A stretch of DNA of 64,000 nucleotides from Akkermansia muciniphila (GCA_945900785.1 CAMDJM010000009.1:27326-91325); one strand, 5' to 3'; positions 1 to 9,024 are shown, numbered from the stretch's first letter. A program made the numbers and translations. The notes: generated from the sequence alone by a model not told the origin.

Positions 1-13
1 GAACGCTGCTCGT

Positions 14-736
14 TTACTTTCCCAGGGAAAGTCGTTCGGCCAAGGCATCCGGGAGGCCGGCGGCGCGGATTTTGCGCTGGGTGGTCTCGATGTCGTAGGG
101 AAGGCGGCGGATGGAGATCTCCTGATTATCGTGATCGTAAAGGGCGTAGGCGCTGCGCCAGTCCCCATCACGCGGCTGACCGACGCTGCCAACATTGATG
201 AAGTATTTCCGGCCGGGCTCGAGGCGGGTGTATTCCGAGTTTTCGACGGTGACCGTGGTGCCCTTTTTGTAAACTTTCGGGGTGTGGGTGTGGCCGAAGA
301 AGCAGAGCTGGGTAAACTGGTAGGAGAAACTGGCCATGGCGTCGAATTTATTCATGACGTAGGCCCAGCTGGTGGGGGTATCGAGCGTGCTATGGACGAT
401 GGTGAAGTCACGGACCTGCCGGACCATGCGCAGGGCACGGAGCCAGGCTTTGTCTTCGTCTGACAAGGCGCGGCGGGTCCACTCAAGAGCGGCTTGCGCA
501 AGCGGGTTGAGACCGACGATGTCGGTATCTGCGGAGGCTTCTTCATCATGGTTGCCTTTGACGACGGGGCAGCCAAGTTCCTGAAGGCGGCGGACGCATT
601 CGCTGGGGTTGGCGTTGTAGCCGACGACGTCACCAATGCAAACGTAGTCCGTGGCTCCTTGCCCGGCGGCGTCAGCCATGACGGCGTCAAAGGCTTCGAG
701 GTTGGCGTGGATGTCGCCGAAAATGGCAAACTTCAT
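14..736 (-). CDS. Metallophosphoesterase family protein (calcineurin-like)
   Basis: A predicted metal-dependent phosphoesterase of the YfcE/ApaH-like fold; the substrate cannot be told from sequence. The metal-binding motifs appear in canonical order: GDIHANLEAF at the N-terminus, GDVVGYNANP, GNHDEEA, and GHTHTPKVY near residue 150. The 240-residue length fits single-domain bacterial members. The frame is open upstream to a TTG at 793, but the ATG at 736 was chosen because it gives the usual MKFAIFGDIHAN start directly at the first metal motif. No signal peptide is visible, so it is probably cytoplasmic. It is transcribed away from the TfoX-C gene's promoter side and shows no obvious operon partner inside the window. 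Confidence 0.9.
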   Translation of the reverse strand: MKFAIFGDIHANLEAFDAVMADAAGQGATDYVCIGDVVGYNANPSECVRRLQELGCPVVKGNHDEEASADTDIVGLNPLAQAALEWTRRALSDEDKAWLRALRMVRQVRDFTIVHSTLDTPTSWAYVMNKFDAMASFSYQFTQLCFFGHTHTPKVYKKGTTVTVENSEYTRLEPGRKYFINVGSVGQPRDGDWRSAYALYDHDNQEISIRRLPYDIETTQRKIRAAGLPDALAERLSLGK

Positions 737-849
737 CGGTAGGGGTAGGGGCGCAAAGAGTAACTGAATCGTGCCAGAATTCAGGAAAGGCAAGAGATCA
801 TTCCAACAGAATGGCTGGAAGGCGGGCCTGCGGGAATCCGGTGCCGGAT

Positions 850-1341
850 TTATTTCGACTTGGCGGCTTTGACGGCAGGCTTTGCGGCGGTTTTGGCTGC
901 TGTTTTTGCCGTGGCCTTGGCAGCCGGTTTTGCGGCTGGGGCGGTGGCCTTCACGGGCTCGGGGGCGGGAGCCGGTTTGTCTTCCTCTTTGGCAGGAGCC
1001 TCAGCCGCAGCCTTGGCGGCAGGACGGGCGGCGGCTTTGATGACAGGTGGACCGGCAGCGATGCCGCGTTTCATGACGGCGAAGAGGCGCTGCACTTCGA
1101 GTTTTTTTTGTGGGGGAATTTGGTTCCAGTGGGTATCCGTGAGGGCTCCTTCGATAGCATAGGCGGCGACGAGGGACACGGGGTGACCGGCAAGCAGCAT
1201 GCGGCGGCAGACTTCGATGGCACCCAGCTTGGCCATCTCGCTGCGGCTGCGCACACCGGCATCCACCAGCCAGAGTGCGGTTTTTTCACCAAGGTTCTTT
1301 AAAGCGGCAAGTTCAGTAACGACGGGATCAATAGCAGACAT
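850..1341 (-). CDS. TfoX C-terminal domain protein with Ala/Lys/Pro-rich tail
   Basis: Residues 1-85 match the TfoX C-terminal (helix-hairpin-helix-like) domain: LKNLGEKTALWLVDAG, then RSRSEMAKLGAIEVC, then a YAIEGALTDTHWNQIP segment typical of the family. From about residue 100 to the end (163) the protein becomes a low-complexity run of Ala, Lys and Pro with KAAAK/TAAK repeats, resembling histone-H1-like or PHB-granule tails. TfoX/Sxy proteins act in competence regulation in gamma-proteobacteria, but a stand-alone TfoX-C protein has no assigned biochemical function. Family identification is firm; the idea that the basic tail binds DNA is inference. Confidence 0.8.
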   Translation of the reverse strand: MSAIDPVVTELAALKNLGEKTALWLVDAGVRSRSEMAKLGAIEVCRRMLLAGHPVSLVAAYAIEGALTDTHWNQIPPQKKLEVQRLFAVMKRGIAAGPPVIKAAARPAAKAAAEAPAKEEDKPAPAPEPVKATAPAAKPAAKATAKTAAKTAAKPAVKAAKSK

Positions 1342-1787
1342 ATTTTTTAACGTTGGCCGGACGACGGCCTTTTGTCACGGGTAGAAAAGCAGAGTCTTTG
1401 GGAAATTTCAGCCAAAATTTGCAGGAAAATGCATTTCGCCGGTGGTTGCTTCTTTAATACGTGGCAAAAGCCGGATTTTCCCTTCGGAAACTGGCATGGA
1501 TGGTGCTCGGACGATAAATGACTTTGCGGGCTCCAGCAGGTGTGCTGCCCCGCCAATGGATCGGGGGTTGCTGCAAGAAACTGTGCCCGGGCCAGGGAAA
1601 CCTGCCCGGGCACAGCCATTTTTTCCCCAAGGCAAATCCCCTGCCATTGTCCAGGCATAATGGATGAGCCACAGCCAACCGGCCATTCCCTCCTGGCGTC
1701 CCTCTTCCTTGAGCAATGTGCTTTCCAAAATAAAAGGTGCACCCAGGCCGGACCCACGCCACGTTCTCCGCCACACACATCATGGGA
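1342..1787. other. 446-bp divergent intergenic region without a supported gene
   Basis: It lies between the minus-strand TfoX-C gene and the plus-strand cobalamin adenosyltransferase gene, so it should hold both promoters. Open frames here overlap each other on both strands and show no recognisable protein. The one clear structure is a strong hairpin with a T-tract at 1581-1624, listed separately. Confidence 0.6.
1581..1624 (+). terminator. Rho-independent terminator-like hairpin with no upstream plus-strand gene
   Basis: A perfect 12-bp stem, CTGTGCCCGGGC (1581-1592) and GCCCGGGCACAG (1604-1615), extends after a one-base bulge by AGG/CCT around a GAAA tetraloop. It is followed at 1619-1624 by six T residues. 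The polarity fits termination of a plus-strand transcript, yet the nearest upstream gene points the other way. It may end a small RNA starting between about 1350 and 1550. Confidence 0.5.
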
Positions 1788-2342
1788 ATGTCCATCACTA
1801 CCAAACGCGGCGATGCCGGAGAGACTGATTTATTGTTCGGCGGGCGCGTCGGCAAGGCCCACCCCCGTCTCCACGCCGTGGGGGAGGTGGATGAGCTGAA
1901 TGCCGCCCTGGGCCTGGTCCGGGTGCATGTGCAGTTGAGCAGCATCCGCGACACAGTGGCCCGCGCCCAAGGGGACCTCGTGGCGCTGATGGGCCTGCTT
2001 TCAGCCGGGCCGGAAAATGCCGCCCGCTATGAAAAGCAGGGCTTTCAGGGACTTGGCGCTGACGCCTTGGAGTGCTTGTCGGACGAATGCACCGCGATTG
2101 AGTCGGTTTTCGTGGGCGGCTTCACGGACTGGTCCATGCCTGGGGCGAAAGGCGGGGCTGGGGCGGCCTGGCTGGAATTGGCGCGCTGCATCTGCCGCCG
2201 GGCGGAGCGGGCCGTGGTCGCCCTGCCCCCGGAAGATCTGCCGCTCAATCCCCACCTTGTCCCGTGGCTGAACCGCCTGAGCGACTTCCTCTGGCTGGCG
2301 GCCCGCTTGGAGGAAAAATACTGCGAAGCCCCTGAGCAATAG
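1788..2342 (+). CDS. Cob(I)yrinic acid a,c-diamide adenosyltransferase, PduO type
   Basis: Transfers the adenosyl group of ATP to cob(I)alamin to make coenzyme B12. The N-terminus MSITTKRGDAGETDLLFGGRV is the PduO ATP-binding segment, followed by the conserved HAVGEVDELNAALG helix. Near the C-terminus it has the family pattern RRAERAVVAL, NPHLVPWLNRLSDFLWLAAR. The 184-residue length is normal. An in-frame ATG at 1782 is equally possible; 1788 was chosen because it gives the common MSITTK start. No other cobalamin genes are nearby, so the context adds nothing about which B12 enzyme it serves. Confidence 0.92.
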   Translation: MSITTKRGDAGETDLLFGGRVGKAHPRLHAVGEVDELNAALGLVRVHVQLSSIRDTVARAQGDLVALMGLLSAGPENAARYEKQGFQGLGADALECLSDECTAIESVFVGGFTDWSMPGAKGGAGAAWLELARCICRRAERAVVALPPEDLPLNPHLVPWLNRLSDFLWLAARLEEKYCEAPEQ

Positions 2343-2483
2343 CCACTTGCCCTCTGACCGGGGGGCTCCTGTGGTTTCCCAGGCCTGCCGGCGAAAAGTT
2401 TTTAAAAATTCCCGTAAAGCCCTGACCCTGAAAGCAACCTTCACCCGGCCCCGTTCAAAATGACGGCTCTCCCCCTGCCACTC

Positions 2484-4403
2484 ATGTTCCGGAAACCCCA
2501 CCCCACCTTCCCGGCTTTCGCGTTCTTTTTTCCTCTCGCCATCGCGCTGGCGGCCGCCAAGGCCGCTGACCCTGCGGCCCTTTGGTCGGCTAAAATCCAA
2601 CCTCTCCTGGACCTGCATTGCATCAAGTGCCATGGTCCCCTGGAGCAAAAAGGCGGCTTGGAACTCGATACCCCCGCTGCCGTGTTAAAAGGCGGCGATG
2701 ATGGCCCCGTCCTCACCCCGGGCGACCCTGCCAATAGCCCACTTTACGCCCATCTCGCTCCGGACGCCGACCCCCACATGCCGCCCAAAAAGCAGCTGCC
2801 TGAGGCGGACATTGCCCTCATTCAGGAATGGATCCTGGCCCTTCCGGCCAAGCCCGACGCCGAAGCCCTCGCCGCTCCCGCCCCGGCCCCGCCCCGGGAG
2901 TTTGACTCCGTCATGCAGGCCATTGATACCCTCATCGCCGAAACCTGGGAGCAGCGCCATCTCACCCCCGCCCCGGCCTTGGAAGACCCCACCTGGGCGC
3001 GCCGCCTTTACCTCGACCTCGCCGGCCGCATCCCTACTGGCCCGGAACTCGACGCCTTTCTCGCCCTTCCTGCCGCAACGCGCCGCGCCACCCTGGCCGA
3101 TCAAATCCTGGCCTCTCCGGACTACCCCATCCGCATGCGGGAGCTTTGGGACGCCATCCTTCTCGGCAGCGGCACCCGCGCCAAACGCGAAGACCAGCGC
3201 AAAACCAACGGATGGTGGTCCTTTTTGGAAAACGCCTTCTCCACCAACCGCCCTTGGCCGGACACAGTGCACGATCTCATCAAGGCCCGGCCCACCACTC
3301 CGGAAACCTCCGGCGCTTCCTGGTTCCTTTACGAGCAAAAAGACCAGCACCAGAAAATCGCCGAAGCCGTAGGCCCGGTCATTTACGGCACCCGCGTCGA
3401 CTGCGCCCAGTGCCACGACCACCCCCTCGCCCGGGAGATCAAGCAAGGTCACTACTGGGGTCTCGTCGCCGCCTTTAACCGGAGCAAAAACATTGAAGGC
3501 ACCCGGGATGTTTCCGAATCAGCCGTGGGGGGATTCATCAATTTCACCAACCTCAAAAAGGAGTCCCAACCCGCCACCGTGACCCTCCTCACCGGCCACA
3601 CCGTGCCCGAAACCTGGCCCGCCGGCGAACAAAAGGAAACGGACGACGACGAAAAATACCAAAACCCCACGGCGAAAAACCGCGTCCCCAAATTCTCCCG
3701 GCGCGAAGCCCTCGCCGACGCCGCCACCAAGGGAAATCCCCTGCTCGCCCGGGCTTTCGTCAACCGCACCTGGGCCATCTTCCTCGGCCGTGGCATCGTG
3801 CATCCCGTCGACGAAATGACCAACCGCAATGTCCCCAGCCACCCCGCCCTGCTCGACTGGCTGGCCCAGGATTTTACCAAGCACCAGGACATCCGCCGGC
3901 TCATCCGGGGCATCGTCCTCAGCCGCCCCTACGCCCTCGGCCCCCCCGGGCCCAGCGGGGCAGCGCCGGATCCTGACGCCTTCGCCGCGGCACCCGGCCG
4001 CCCTCTCGCTGCCGAGCAAATCGCCCGTTCCTGGCGCATCGCGGCTGGTCTGCCCCCTGCCGACGACCCCCTCCGCCGCAGCCTCATCGGCGCCCTGCCG
4101 GACGTCATGCCGCGCGAGCCCAACGCTTCCTTCCAGCAGGCTCAATTCTTCACGGATTCCCCCGCCCTCACGCAAATCCTGAGTGCCGCGCCCGGCAACA
4201 CCACGGCCCGCCTCACCGCCTTGCCTGATCCCGCCGCCCGCGTCCGCGACGCTTTCCTCACCGTCCACCAGCGCCTCCCCGATGCCGATGAATCCACCCA
4301 AGCCACCGCTTTTCTGACTTCCCGATCCGGCGATTCCGCCGCCGCCACCCGGGATCTCCTCTGGGCCCTCCTCACCAGCACCGAATTCCTAACCACCCCG
4401 TGA
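2484..4403 (+). CDS. PSCyt1/PSCyt2/PSD1 protein (DUF1549/DUF1553) with c-type heme site
   Basis: A secreted planctomycete-type cytochrome protein of 639 residues. After an N-terminal signal sequence there is a PSCyt1 domain with CIKCH at residues 46-50 and the typical EQKGGLELDTPAAVLKGGDD stretch. A DUF1549/PSCyt2 region follows with a second Cys pair (CAQCHDHP). The C-terminal DUF1553/PSD1 part carries RREALADA and ARAFVNRTWAIFLGRGIVHPVD. The start at 2484 gives a compact signal peptide; an in-frame ATG at 2460 would add eight residues. Its stop overlaps the DUF1501 start by four bases, so the two are translationally coupled. These pairs are typical of PVC bacteria; the substrate is unknown, and polysaccharide metabolism is the usual suggestion. 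Confidence 0.88.
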   Translation: MFRKPHPTFPAFAFFFPLAIALAAAKAADPAALWSAKIQPLLDLHCIKCHGPLEQKGGLELDTPAAVLKGGDDGPVLTPGDPANSPLYAHLAPDADPHMPPKKQLPEADIALIQEWILALPAKPDAEALAAPAPAPPREFDSVMQAIDTLIAETWEQRHLTPAPALEDPTWARRLYLDLAGRIPTGPELDAFLALPAATRRATLADQILASPDYPIRMRELWDAILLGSGTRAKREDQRKTNGWWSFLENAFSTNRPWPDTVHDLIKARPTTPETSGASWFLYEQKDQHQKIAEAVGPVIYGTRVDCAQCHDHPLAREIKQGHYWGLVAAFNRSKNIEGTRDVSESAVGGFINFTNLKKESQPATVTLLTGHTVPETWPAGEQKETDDDEKYQNPTAKNRVPKFSRREALADAATKGNPLLARAFVNRTWAIFLGRGIVHPVDEMTNRNVPSHPALLDWLAQDFTKHQDIRRLIRGIVLSRPYALGPPGPSGAAPDPDAFAAAPGRPLAAEQIARSWRIAAGLPPADDPLRRSLIGALPDVMPREPNASFQQAQFFTDSPALTQILSAAPGNTTARLTALPDPAARVRDAFLTVHQRLPDADESTQATAFLTSRSGDSAAATRDLLWALLTSTEFLTTP

Positions 4404-5731
4404 GCACCAGCCCTACCCCGCCCGCTGGTCAGTGCACCCCGCACGACCACCACCTTCACCGCCGCCTTTTTCTCAAAGGCCTCACGGGCGGTGCCCTCGC
4501 CACCGCCACCAGTTTCTCCGGGCTCTTCCACAATCCGCTCTTCGCTGCCGAAACGAAAAAAGCCCAGAAACACTGTATCCTCCTTTGGCTCTGCGGCGCG
4601 CCCAGCCAATTCGAAACCTGGGACCCCAAGCCCGGCCGCCCCGGCAGCGGTCCCTTTGGCAGCATCCCCACCACCCTGCCCGGCATCCACTTTTCCTCCC
4701 TCATGCCCCGCTGTGCCAGCATTGCGCACCAGCTCAATATCGTGCGGAGCATGAAAACCACCCAGTCCGAGCACTTCCAGGCCATCTCCCTCCTCCAACG
4801 CGGCAATCCCGACCGCCCCGGCTTCACCCGCCCCACCCTCGGCAGCTCCCTTTCCCAGGCCATCGGCTCCCTCGACTCCGCCCTCCCTAACTTCATCCTG
4901 CTGGACCCCATCCCCGGCGGCAATGAGTTTGAATCCTTCAAAGCCGGCAACTGGGCCGGTTGGCTGGGCGCGGAACACTCCCCCGTCCGGCTCGGCGGCG
5001 AATACACCAAGTTCTTCAACACCACCGCCGACGCCATCCCCGCCTCCGACCGGGAATCCCGCGAAACCCTCCGCCGCTTCCTCACCGCCAAATACGAACG
5101 CGACCGCCGCAGCCCCCTCGCGCGCAGCCACAATGCCGCCTTCGAGCGCCTCAAGGGCATGAGCGCCAGCGCCGATCTCTTTGATGTCAACCAACTCCCC
5201 GCCGCCGAGCGCGAACGTTACGGCCCGGGCAGCTTCGCCCAGCACAGCCTCATGGCCCGGCACCTTGTGGAAAAAGGCGCACCCTTCGTCATGGTCGCCA
5301 ACGGCATGAACTGGGACAACCACGTCTTCCAGCACGAAATCCACCAAATGCTGGTCCCGGAGCTGGACCGCGTCCTCTATCACCTCATCACCGACCTTGA
5401 AGAGCGCGGTCTCCTGGACAGCACCCTCGTCATCGCCATGGGGGAATTCGGCCGCACCCCTTGGCTCAACCCCGCCCGCGGCCGCGATCACTATCCCAAT
5501 GCCTGGAGCATGATGATGACCGGCTGCGGCCTGAAGCGCGGCATCGTGACCGGGGCCACCGACTTGGACGGCGTGAATGTCATCGAAAATCCCTACAGCG
5601 AACAAAACCTCTTCGCCACCATCTTTAGCGCCCTCGGCATCGACCCCCACGGCGAATACGACCTGCAAAACATGCCCACCTTCCACCGCGTCGAAAACCA
5701 CGCGCCCCCGATCCGCGAACTCCTCGCCTGA
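4400..5731 (+). CDS. DUF1501 domain protein (sulfatase/alkaline-phosphatase-like fold)
   Basis: A 443-residue exported protein. The N-terminus carries a twin-arginine-like signal (HRRLFLKGLTGGALA), followed by the DUF1501 hallmark HCILLWLCGAPSQFETWDPK. Further motifs are SMKTTQSEHFQA, the HSLMARHLVEKGAPFV segment and the metal-binding-like VIAMGEFGRTPWLN with GRDHYPNAWS. It starts with GTG at 4400, forming a GTGA overlap with the stop of the upstream PSD1 gene. DUF1501 proteins are nearly always encoded beside PSD1 proteins in Planctomycetes and Verrucomicrobia and probably act with them in the periplasm. The reaction is not established. Confidence 0.9.
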   Translation: MSTSPTPPAGQCTPHDHHLHRRLFLKGLTGGALATATSFSGLFHNPLFAAETKKAQKHCILLWLCGAPSQFETWDPKPGRPGSGPFGSIPTTLPGIHFSSLMPRCASIAHQLNIVRSMKTTQSEHFQAISLLQRGNPDRPGFTRPTLGSSLSQAIGSLDSALPNFILLDPIPGGNEFESFKAGNWAGWLGAEHSPVRLGGEYTKFFNTTADAIPASDRESRETLRRFLTAKYERDRRSPLARSHNAAFERLKGMSASADLFDVNQLPAAERERYGPGSFAQHSLMARHLVEKGAPFVMVANGMNWDNHVFQHEIHQMLVPELDRVLYHLITDLEERGLLDSTLVIAMGEFGRTPWLNPARGRDHYPNAWSMMMTGCGLKRGIVTGATDLDGVNVIENPYSEQNLFATIFSALGIDPHGEYDLQNMPTFHRVENHAPPIRELLA

Positions 5732-5774
5732 CCTTCTGGCCTGCTCTGCCAAATCCCTTTCCTCACCCAGGCCC

Positions 5775-6842
5775 ATGAAACTCACCCGCCTCCAGGACCA
5801 TCCCCTTCCCACCGGAGCCCTCGGCCTCGCCCTGCATCCGGATGGCCTCCTCGCCTACCTCACCTGCGTCGACGGCACCCTTTATCAACTCGAGACCGCC
5901 ACTGGCAAAGTCCAAGCCTTCGACACCAAACACGCCTCCTACGCCAGCGGCTGCGTCATTCTCCCCGATGGTCTGACGGTCATCACCGCCGGCTACGATG
6001 GTCACCTCCTCTGGCACGACATCGCCACCCGCCGCTGCTACCGGCGCGTCCACGCCCATCCCTTTTGGAGCTGGTCTCTCGCCCTTTCCCCGGATGGCCG
6101 CCACCTCGCCACCGTCACCGGGCAATACCTTGCCGGGGGTTGGAAATACGAACCCGCGCCCGCCGCCGAACCCACCGTGAGAGTCTACGACGCCCGCACT
6201 GGTGACCTCACCGCAGCCTTCCACCATGGCCCGCCGGTCCTCAGTTGCGCCTTCAGCCCGGACAGCCAGCACCTCGCCGCCGCCAACATGATGGGCGACA
6301 TCAACATCTGGCACCTCCCCACCGGCCAGGACGGCTCACCCCTGACGACCTGGAACACCCCGGACTATACCTCCTGGGGCACCACCAAAACCCACCACTT
6401 CTGCGGCGGCATCTACGACCTCGCCTTCTCCCCCGACGGCACCACCCTGCTCAGTTGCGGCATGGGCCCCATGGGCGACCCCATGGCCGGCAATGGCAAA
6501 ATGACTTGGCACCGCTGGAATTGGAAAACCGGCCAGCTCCGGGACCACATCAAAGACGGCCAACACGGCACTGGTCTCATGGAATCCCTCGCCTGGCATC
6601 CCGATGGCACCCACTTCCTCATGGCCGGCCGCCAAGCCCAGGGCACCTGGAACGCCGCCCTCTTCTCCGCCGCCGATGGCTCCCTCCTCCACTCCATCGA
6701 CACCAGCCACCGCATCACCCAGGCCCGCTACACCCCTGACGGCACCACCCTGCTTCTAGCCATCACCCGGAACCAGGAACCCCCGAAAAACGGCGCATGG
6801 GCTCCTTGGGGCCGACTCCAGCAGTTTAAGCTGGAAGGGTAA
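5775..6842 (+). CDS. WD40 repeat protein
   Basis: A 355-residue beta-propeller candidate. It contains repeated units built on PDG turns, for example LHPDGLLAYLTCVDGTLYQLE, LPDGLTVITAGYDGHLLWHD, SPDGRHLATVTG, SPDSQHLAAANMMGDINIWH and SPDGTTLLSCGMGPMG, giving about six to seven blades. The long upstream open frame overlaps the DUF1501 gene in another phase, so the ATG at 5775 is preferred; it follows DUF1501 by 43 bp. No clear signal peptide is present, and it probably forms the last gene of the PSD1-DUF1501 operon. WD40 proteins commonly accompany PSD1/DUF1501 genes, which supports the call without giving a function. Confidence 0.85.
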   Translation: MKLTRLQDHPLPTGALGLALHPDGLLAYLTCVDGTLYQLETATGKVQAFDTKHASYASGCVILPDGLTVITAGYDGHLLWHDIATRRCYRRVHAHPFWSWSLALSPDGRHLATVTGQYLAGGWKYEPAPAAEPTVRVYDARTGDLTAAFHHGPPVLSCAFSPDSQHLAAANMMGDINIWHLPTGQDGSPLTTWNTPDYTSWGTTKTHHFCGGIYDLAFSPDGTTLLSCGMGPMGDPMAGNGKMTWHRWNWKTGQLRDHIKDGQHGTGLMESLAWHPDGTHFLMAGRQAQGTWNAALFSAADGSLLHSIDTSHRITQARYTPDGTTLLLAITRNQEPPKNGAWAPWGRLQQFKLEG

Positions 6843-7662
6843 ATCCAGTTGCGCGCCCCTTAGGACCTAATTCTACTTTGTTAAGTTGGGGAATCAGCGG
6901 GCTGGAAGCCCGCTGGCCGCACAGGCTGGAAGCCTGCGCCACGGGGAATTTAACAAAGTAGCACTAAGCCTCAGACATCCTGGCCTGCTTGAAGGTGAGG
7001 CTGAACCTTGGGGAAAGGAGATGAACTGGTCGACTCAGCCGCTTTGGAGTGCGGATGGCCTGCCGTTGGCCCTGGCATGTGGCGGTTTCCGGGATCACTG
7101 ATCCCGGCGGGATCTCAGCAGGTAGCCGCTGTCACGCCTCCGGCTTGAATGCCGCAAACGAATTCATCCATTTTCCCGGCAGGTCAGGATGTCTGAGCCT
7201 GCAGCGGAGACCACCTGTCTGGCATGTGCCGGATGCCTCCTGTGATCTCCAGAAACCGATCCGGCATTTGCTGAATGTCTCCCGTTAATCCCGGCAAAGA
7301 CTTGTCGCCCCATTTAAAGTGCGCTTCGCGGTCGTTTTCAAATGGCGGCCATAGGCACGCCACTCCCAGTCTTTTCAAATGGGGGTGGAAGCCCGATGCT
7401 CCCATGCCACAGCGCCACCGTCGTTCCTATCGGACCTGGAAGGATCCCGGGGCAGGGGACGGGCCATGCCCGTCATGAAAAGAAAATGGGCGGAGAAGAT
7501 GGCGGCAATCCATCGTTCTCCGCCCTGTGGGTAGCGCTCCGGGAGATCATCCAGGATTTTGTTCATGCGTTTCGGGCCAGGATGGTGCTGACCCGGGCAG
7601 GAAGGGCGATCCTATCGCTTCCCGGATAAAATGCGCTCCTTACGATGCTGCTGCTCTTCGGA
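6843..7662. other. 820-bp gene-free convergent region with repeat elements
   Basis: No open frame here looks like a conserved protein. The left part holds a terminal-inverted-repeat element (6873-6961, listed separately). Around 7215-7287 two degenerate copies of a roughly 42-bp unit occur; on the minus strand they would read as repeats containing MPDR. A TTTTCAAATGG motif occurs twice near 7330-7385. The region separates two convergent transcription units. Confidence 0.55.
6873..6961. repeat. MITE/REP-like element with 12-bp terminal inverted repeats
   Basis: CTACTTTGTTAA at 6873-6884 is repeated as its exact reverse complement at 6950-6961. Between them are two GCTGGAAGCC-centred palindromes: one hairpin near 6898-6913 (GCGGGCTGGAAGCCCGC-like) and a second, AGGCTGGAAGCCT, near 6923-6935. 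The outer flanks continue as imperfect inverted repeats. The 89-bp size, ends and internal hairpins fit a small non-autonomous or REP-type element lying just behind the WD40 stop. Confidence 0.5.
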
Positions 7663-9024
7663 TCAGCGGCCACGGCCACCACCGAAGCCACCAAAGCCAC
7701 CGGGAGGACCTCCGCGCCAGCCGCCACGATCGCCGCCACGCTCGTTCACCTTCTGTTGGGCTTCCGCAGAAAGTCCGCTGGCGGGGAGCCAGGCGGCGTA
7801 GCCTTCGGGGTCGGTCCGGCGGTAGTCGCCGGCTACCTCGACGAGCGTTTCCTCGCGGACTTTAGGGTCGGCGATGTTCGCAGACCAAGCGATCGCACTG
7901 GTGGGATCATCGTGTGAAATGGAAGTCGCGAGGGCGGAGGCGGAGGCGTCGCGATTGGAGCCGGCCGGCATGGCGTTGACATATTTGCTGGCCGCTTCGG
8001 ACCCGGTATCGCCTGAGCGGACCCAGGCTTGGATGCTTTCACGGTAGACGACAGCCTGATTCGGCCCCGAGATTGAGGTAGCGAAGGCCAGTGCCTCCTG
8101 GGGATCCTTCCGGGCCAACCGTCCCGCTACGTCGCTGACGGCTCCGCTGGCCCAGGTTTCGTTGGCGTATTGTTTGACGTATTCCGCTGCTTTGGTCAGA
8201 TCGGTGCGGGCCATTTGGTTGGCGATGGTCTGCATCGCGCCTTTTTTCATGTCGGGATCCGTGAGATTGGAGGCCCAGGTGGCGGCAGCGTCGATGCCTC
8301 CTTTGATTTTTTCTTCGGCGATGGTCTGGGCCGAGCGCGTGCGGTCATCGGCTTTTTCCTGCTTGGCGGCGAAGTCGACGGCGGCTTTCAGGTCGGACTT
8401 GGCCAGGCCGTTGATGATGGATTGGGTGTAATATTCCTTGCCGGGCTGTTCTTTTTGCTCTGCCAGCCAAGCGATGGCGGCAGCGGGGTCCTTGCTGGCC
8501 AGACCGGCGAGGATGATCGGCTTGCCCATCATGCCCATGCGGCCGTCCTGTTTGTCGAGTTCAGCAAAAGCGGTTTTGGAATCCACCGTGCCCCATTGAT
8601 AGGCGAGCAGGGGCATGTAGCGCATCATCTCAAATCCGGAAATGCTCTCGCGCAGGGTGGCCATGCTTTCGGCGGCGTTTTCCGGCGTCATTTCTTCAAG
8701 GAGCCGGGCAAACAGCATGGTGCTCTTCACCGGATCAGTCTCCCGCAGGGCCTCGGACATGGCCTGGCGCATTTTTTCCGGAGTAAGCGGCTTGCCAGAG
8801 CCCAGCTCGTAGCGGCTGAGGAAATCAGCAATGGAGGCATCCCGGGAAATCGCGGACGATTTCAAAGTTCCGGCGCGCTCCGCTGCCGTGGGAGTCCCAC
8901 TGGCAGCCACGACGCGGGTGCGTCCCGTAGCGGGATCGATGCTGGGTTTTTGCAGGACAGAGCCGGCGTAGAAGGCACCCGCCGCAACGGCGAGCCACGA
9001 GGCATGGAGGACGATTGGTTTCAT
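7663..9024 (-). CDS. Secreted or membrane-anchored helical-repeat protein with Gly-rich tail
   Basis: A 453-residue protein not assigned to a characterised family. The N-terminus (SWLAVAAGAFYAGSVL) is a signal peptide or single anchor. From about residue 130 onward it consists of repeated helical units built on DPxxAxxW/F patterns (for example SKDPAAAIAWLAEQ, LTDPDMKKGAMQTIA, ARKDPQEALAFATS, SHDDPTSAIAWSA), suggesting an alpha-solenoid. The last 30 residues are extremely Gly/Arg rich (GGWRGGPPGGFGGF). The downstream direction faces the gene-free region and the EF-hand gene lies 131 bp upstream in the same orientation. Similar repeat proteins are abundant in Verrucomicrobia without known function. 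Confidence 0.75.
   Translation of the reverse strand: MKPIVLHASWLAVAAGAFYAGSVLQKPSIDPATGRTRVVAASGTPTAAERAGTLKSSAISRDASIADFLSRYELGSGKPLTPEKMRQAMSEALRETDPVKSTMLFARLLEEMTPENAAESMATLRESISGFEMMRYMPLLAYQWGTVDSKTAFAELDKQDGRMGMMGKPIILAGLASKDPAAAIAWLAEQKEQPGKEYYTQSIINGLAKSDLKAAVDFAAKQEKADDRTRSAQTIAEEKIKGGIDAAATWASNLTDPDMKKGAMQTIANQMARTDLTKAAEYVKQYANETWASGAVSDVAGRLARKDPQEALAFATSISGPNQAVVYRESIQAWVRSGDTGSEAASKYVNAMPAGSNRDASASALATSISHDDPTSAIAWSANIADPKVREETLVEVAGDYRRTDPEGYAAWLPASGLSAEAQQKVNERGGDRGGWRGGPPGGFGGFGGGRGR

Noticed and set aside
1347..1954. Overlapping minus-strand frames in the 1.3-1.95 kb gap
   Set aside because: They overlap each other in different frames and run into the PduO gene; no protein pattern.
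2685..3452. Long Gly/Val-rich open frame antisense to the PSD1 gene
   Set aside because: It is the mirror of a high-GC coding region, has low-complexity composition and no recognisable motif; the sense gene is clear.
4142..5812. 556-codon minus-strand open frame across the PSD1, DUF1501 and WD40 genes
   Set aside because: Crosses three real genes and consists of Gly/Glu/Val-rich shadow translation.
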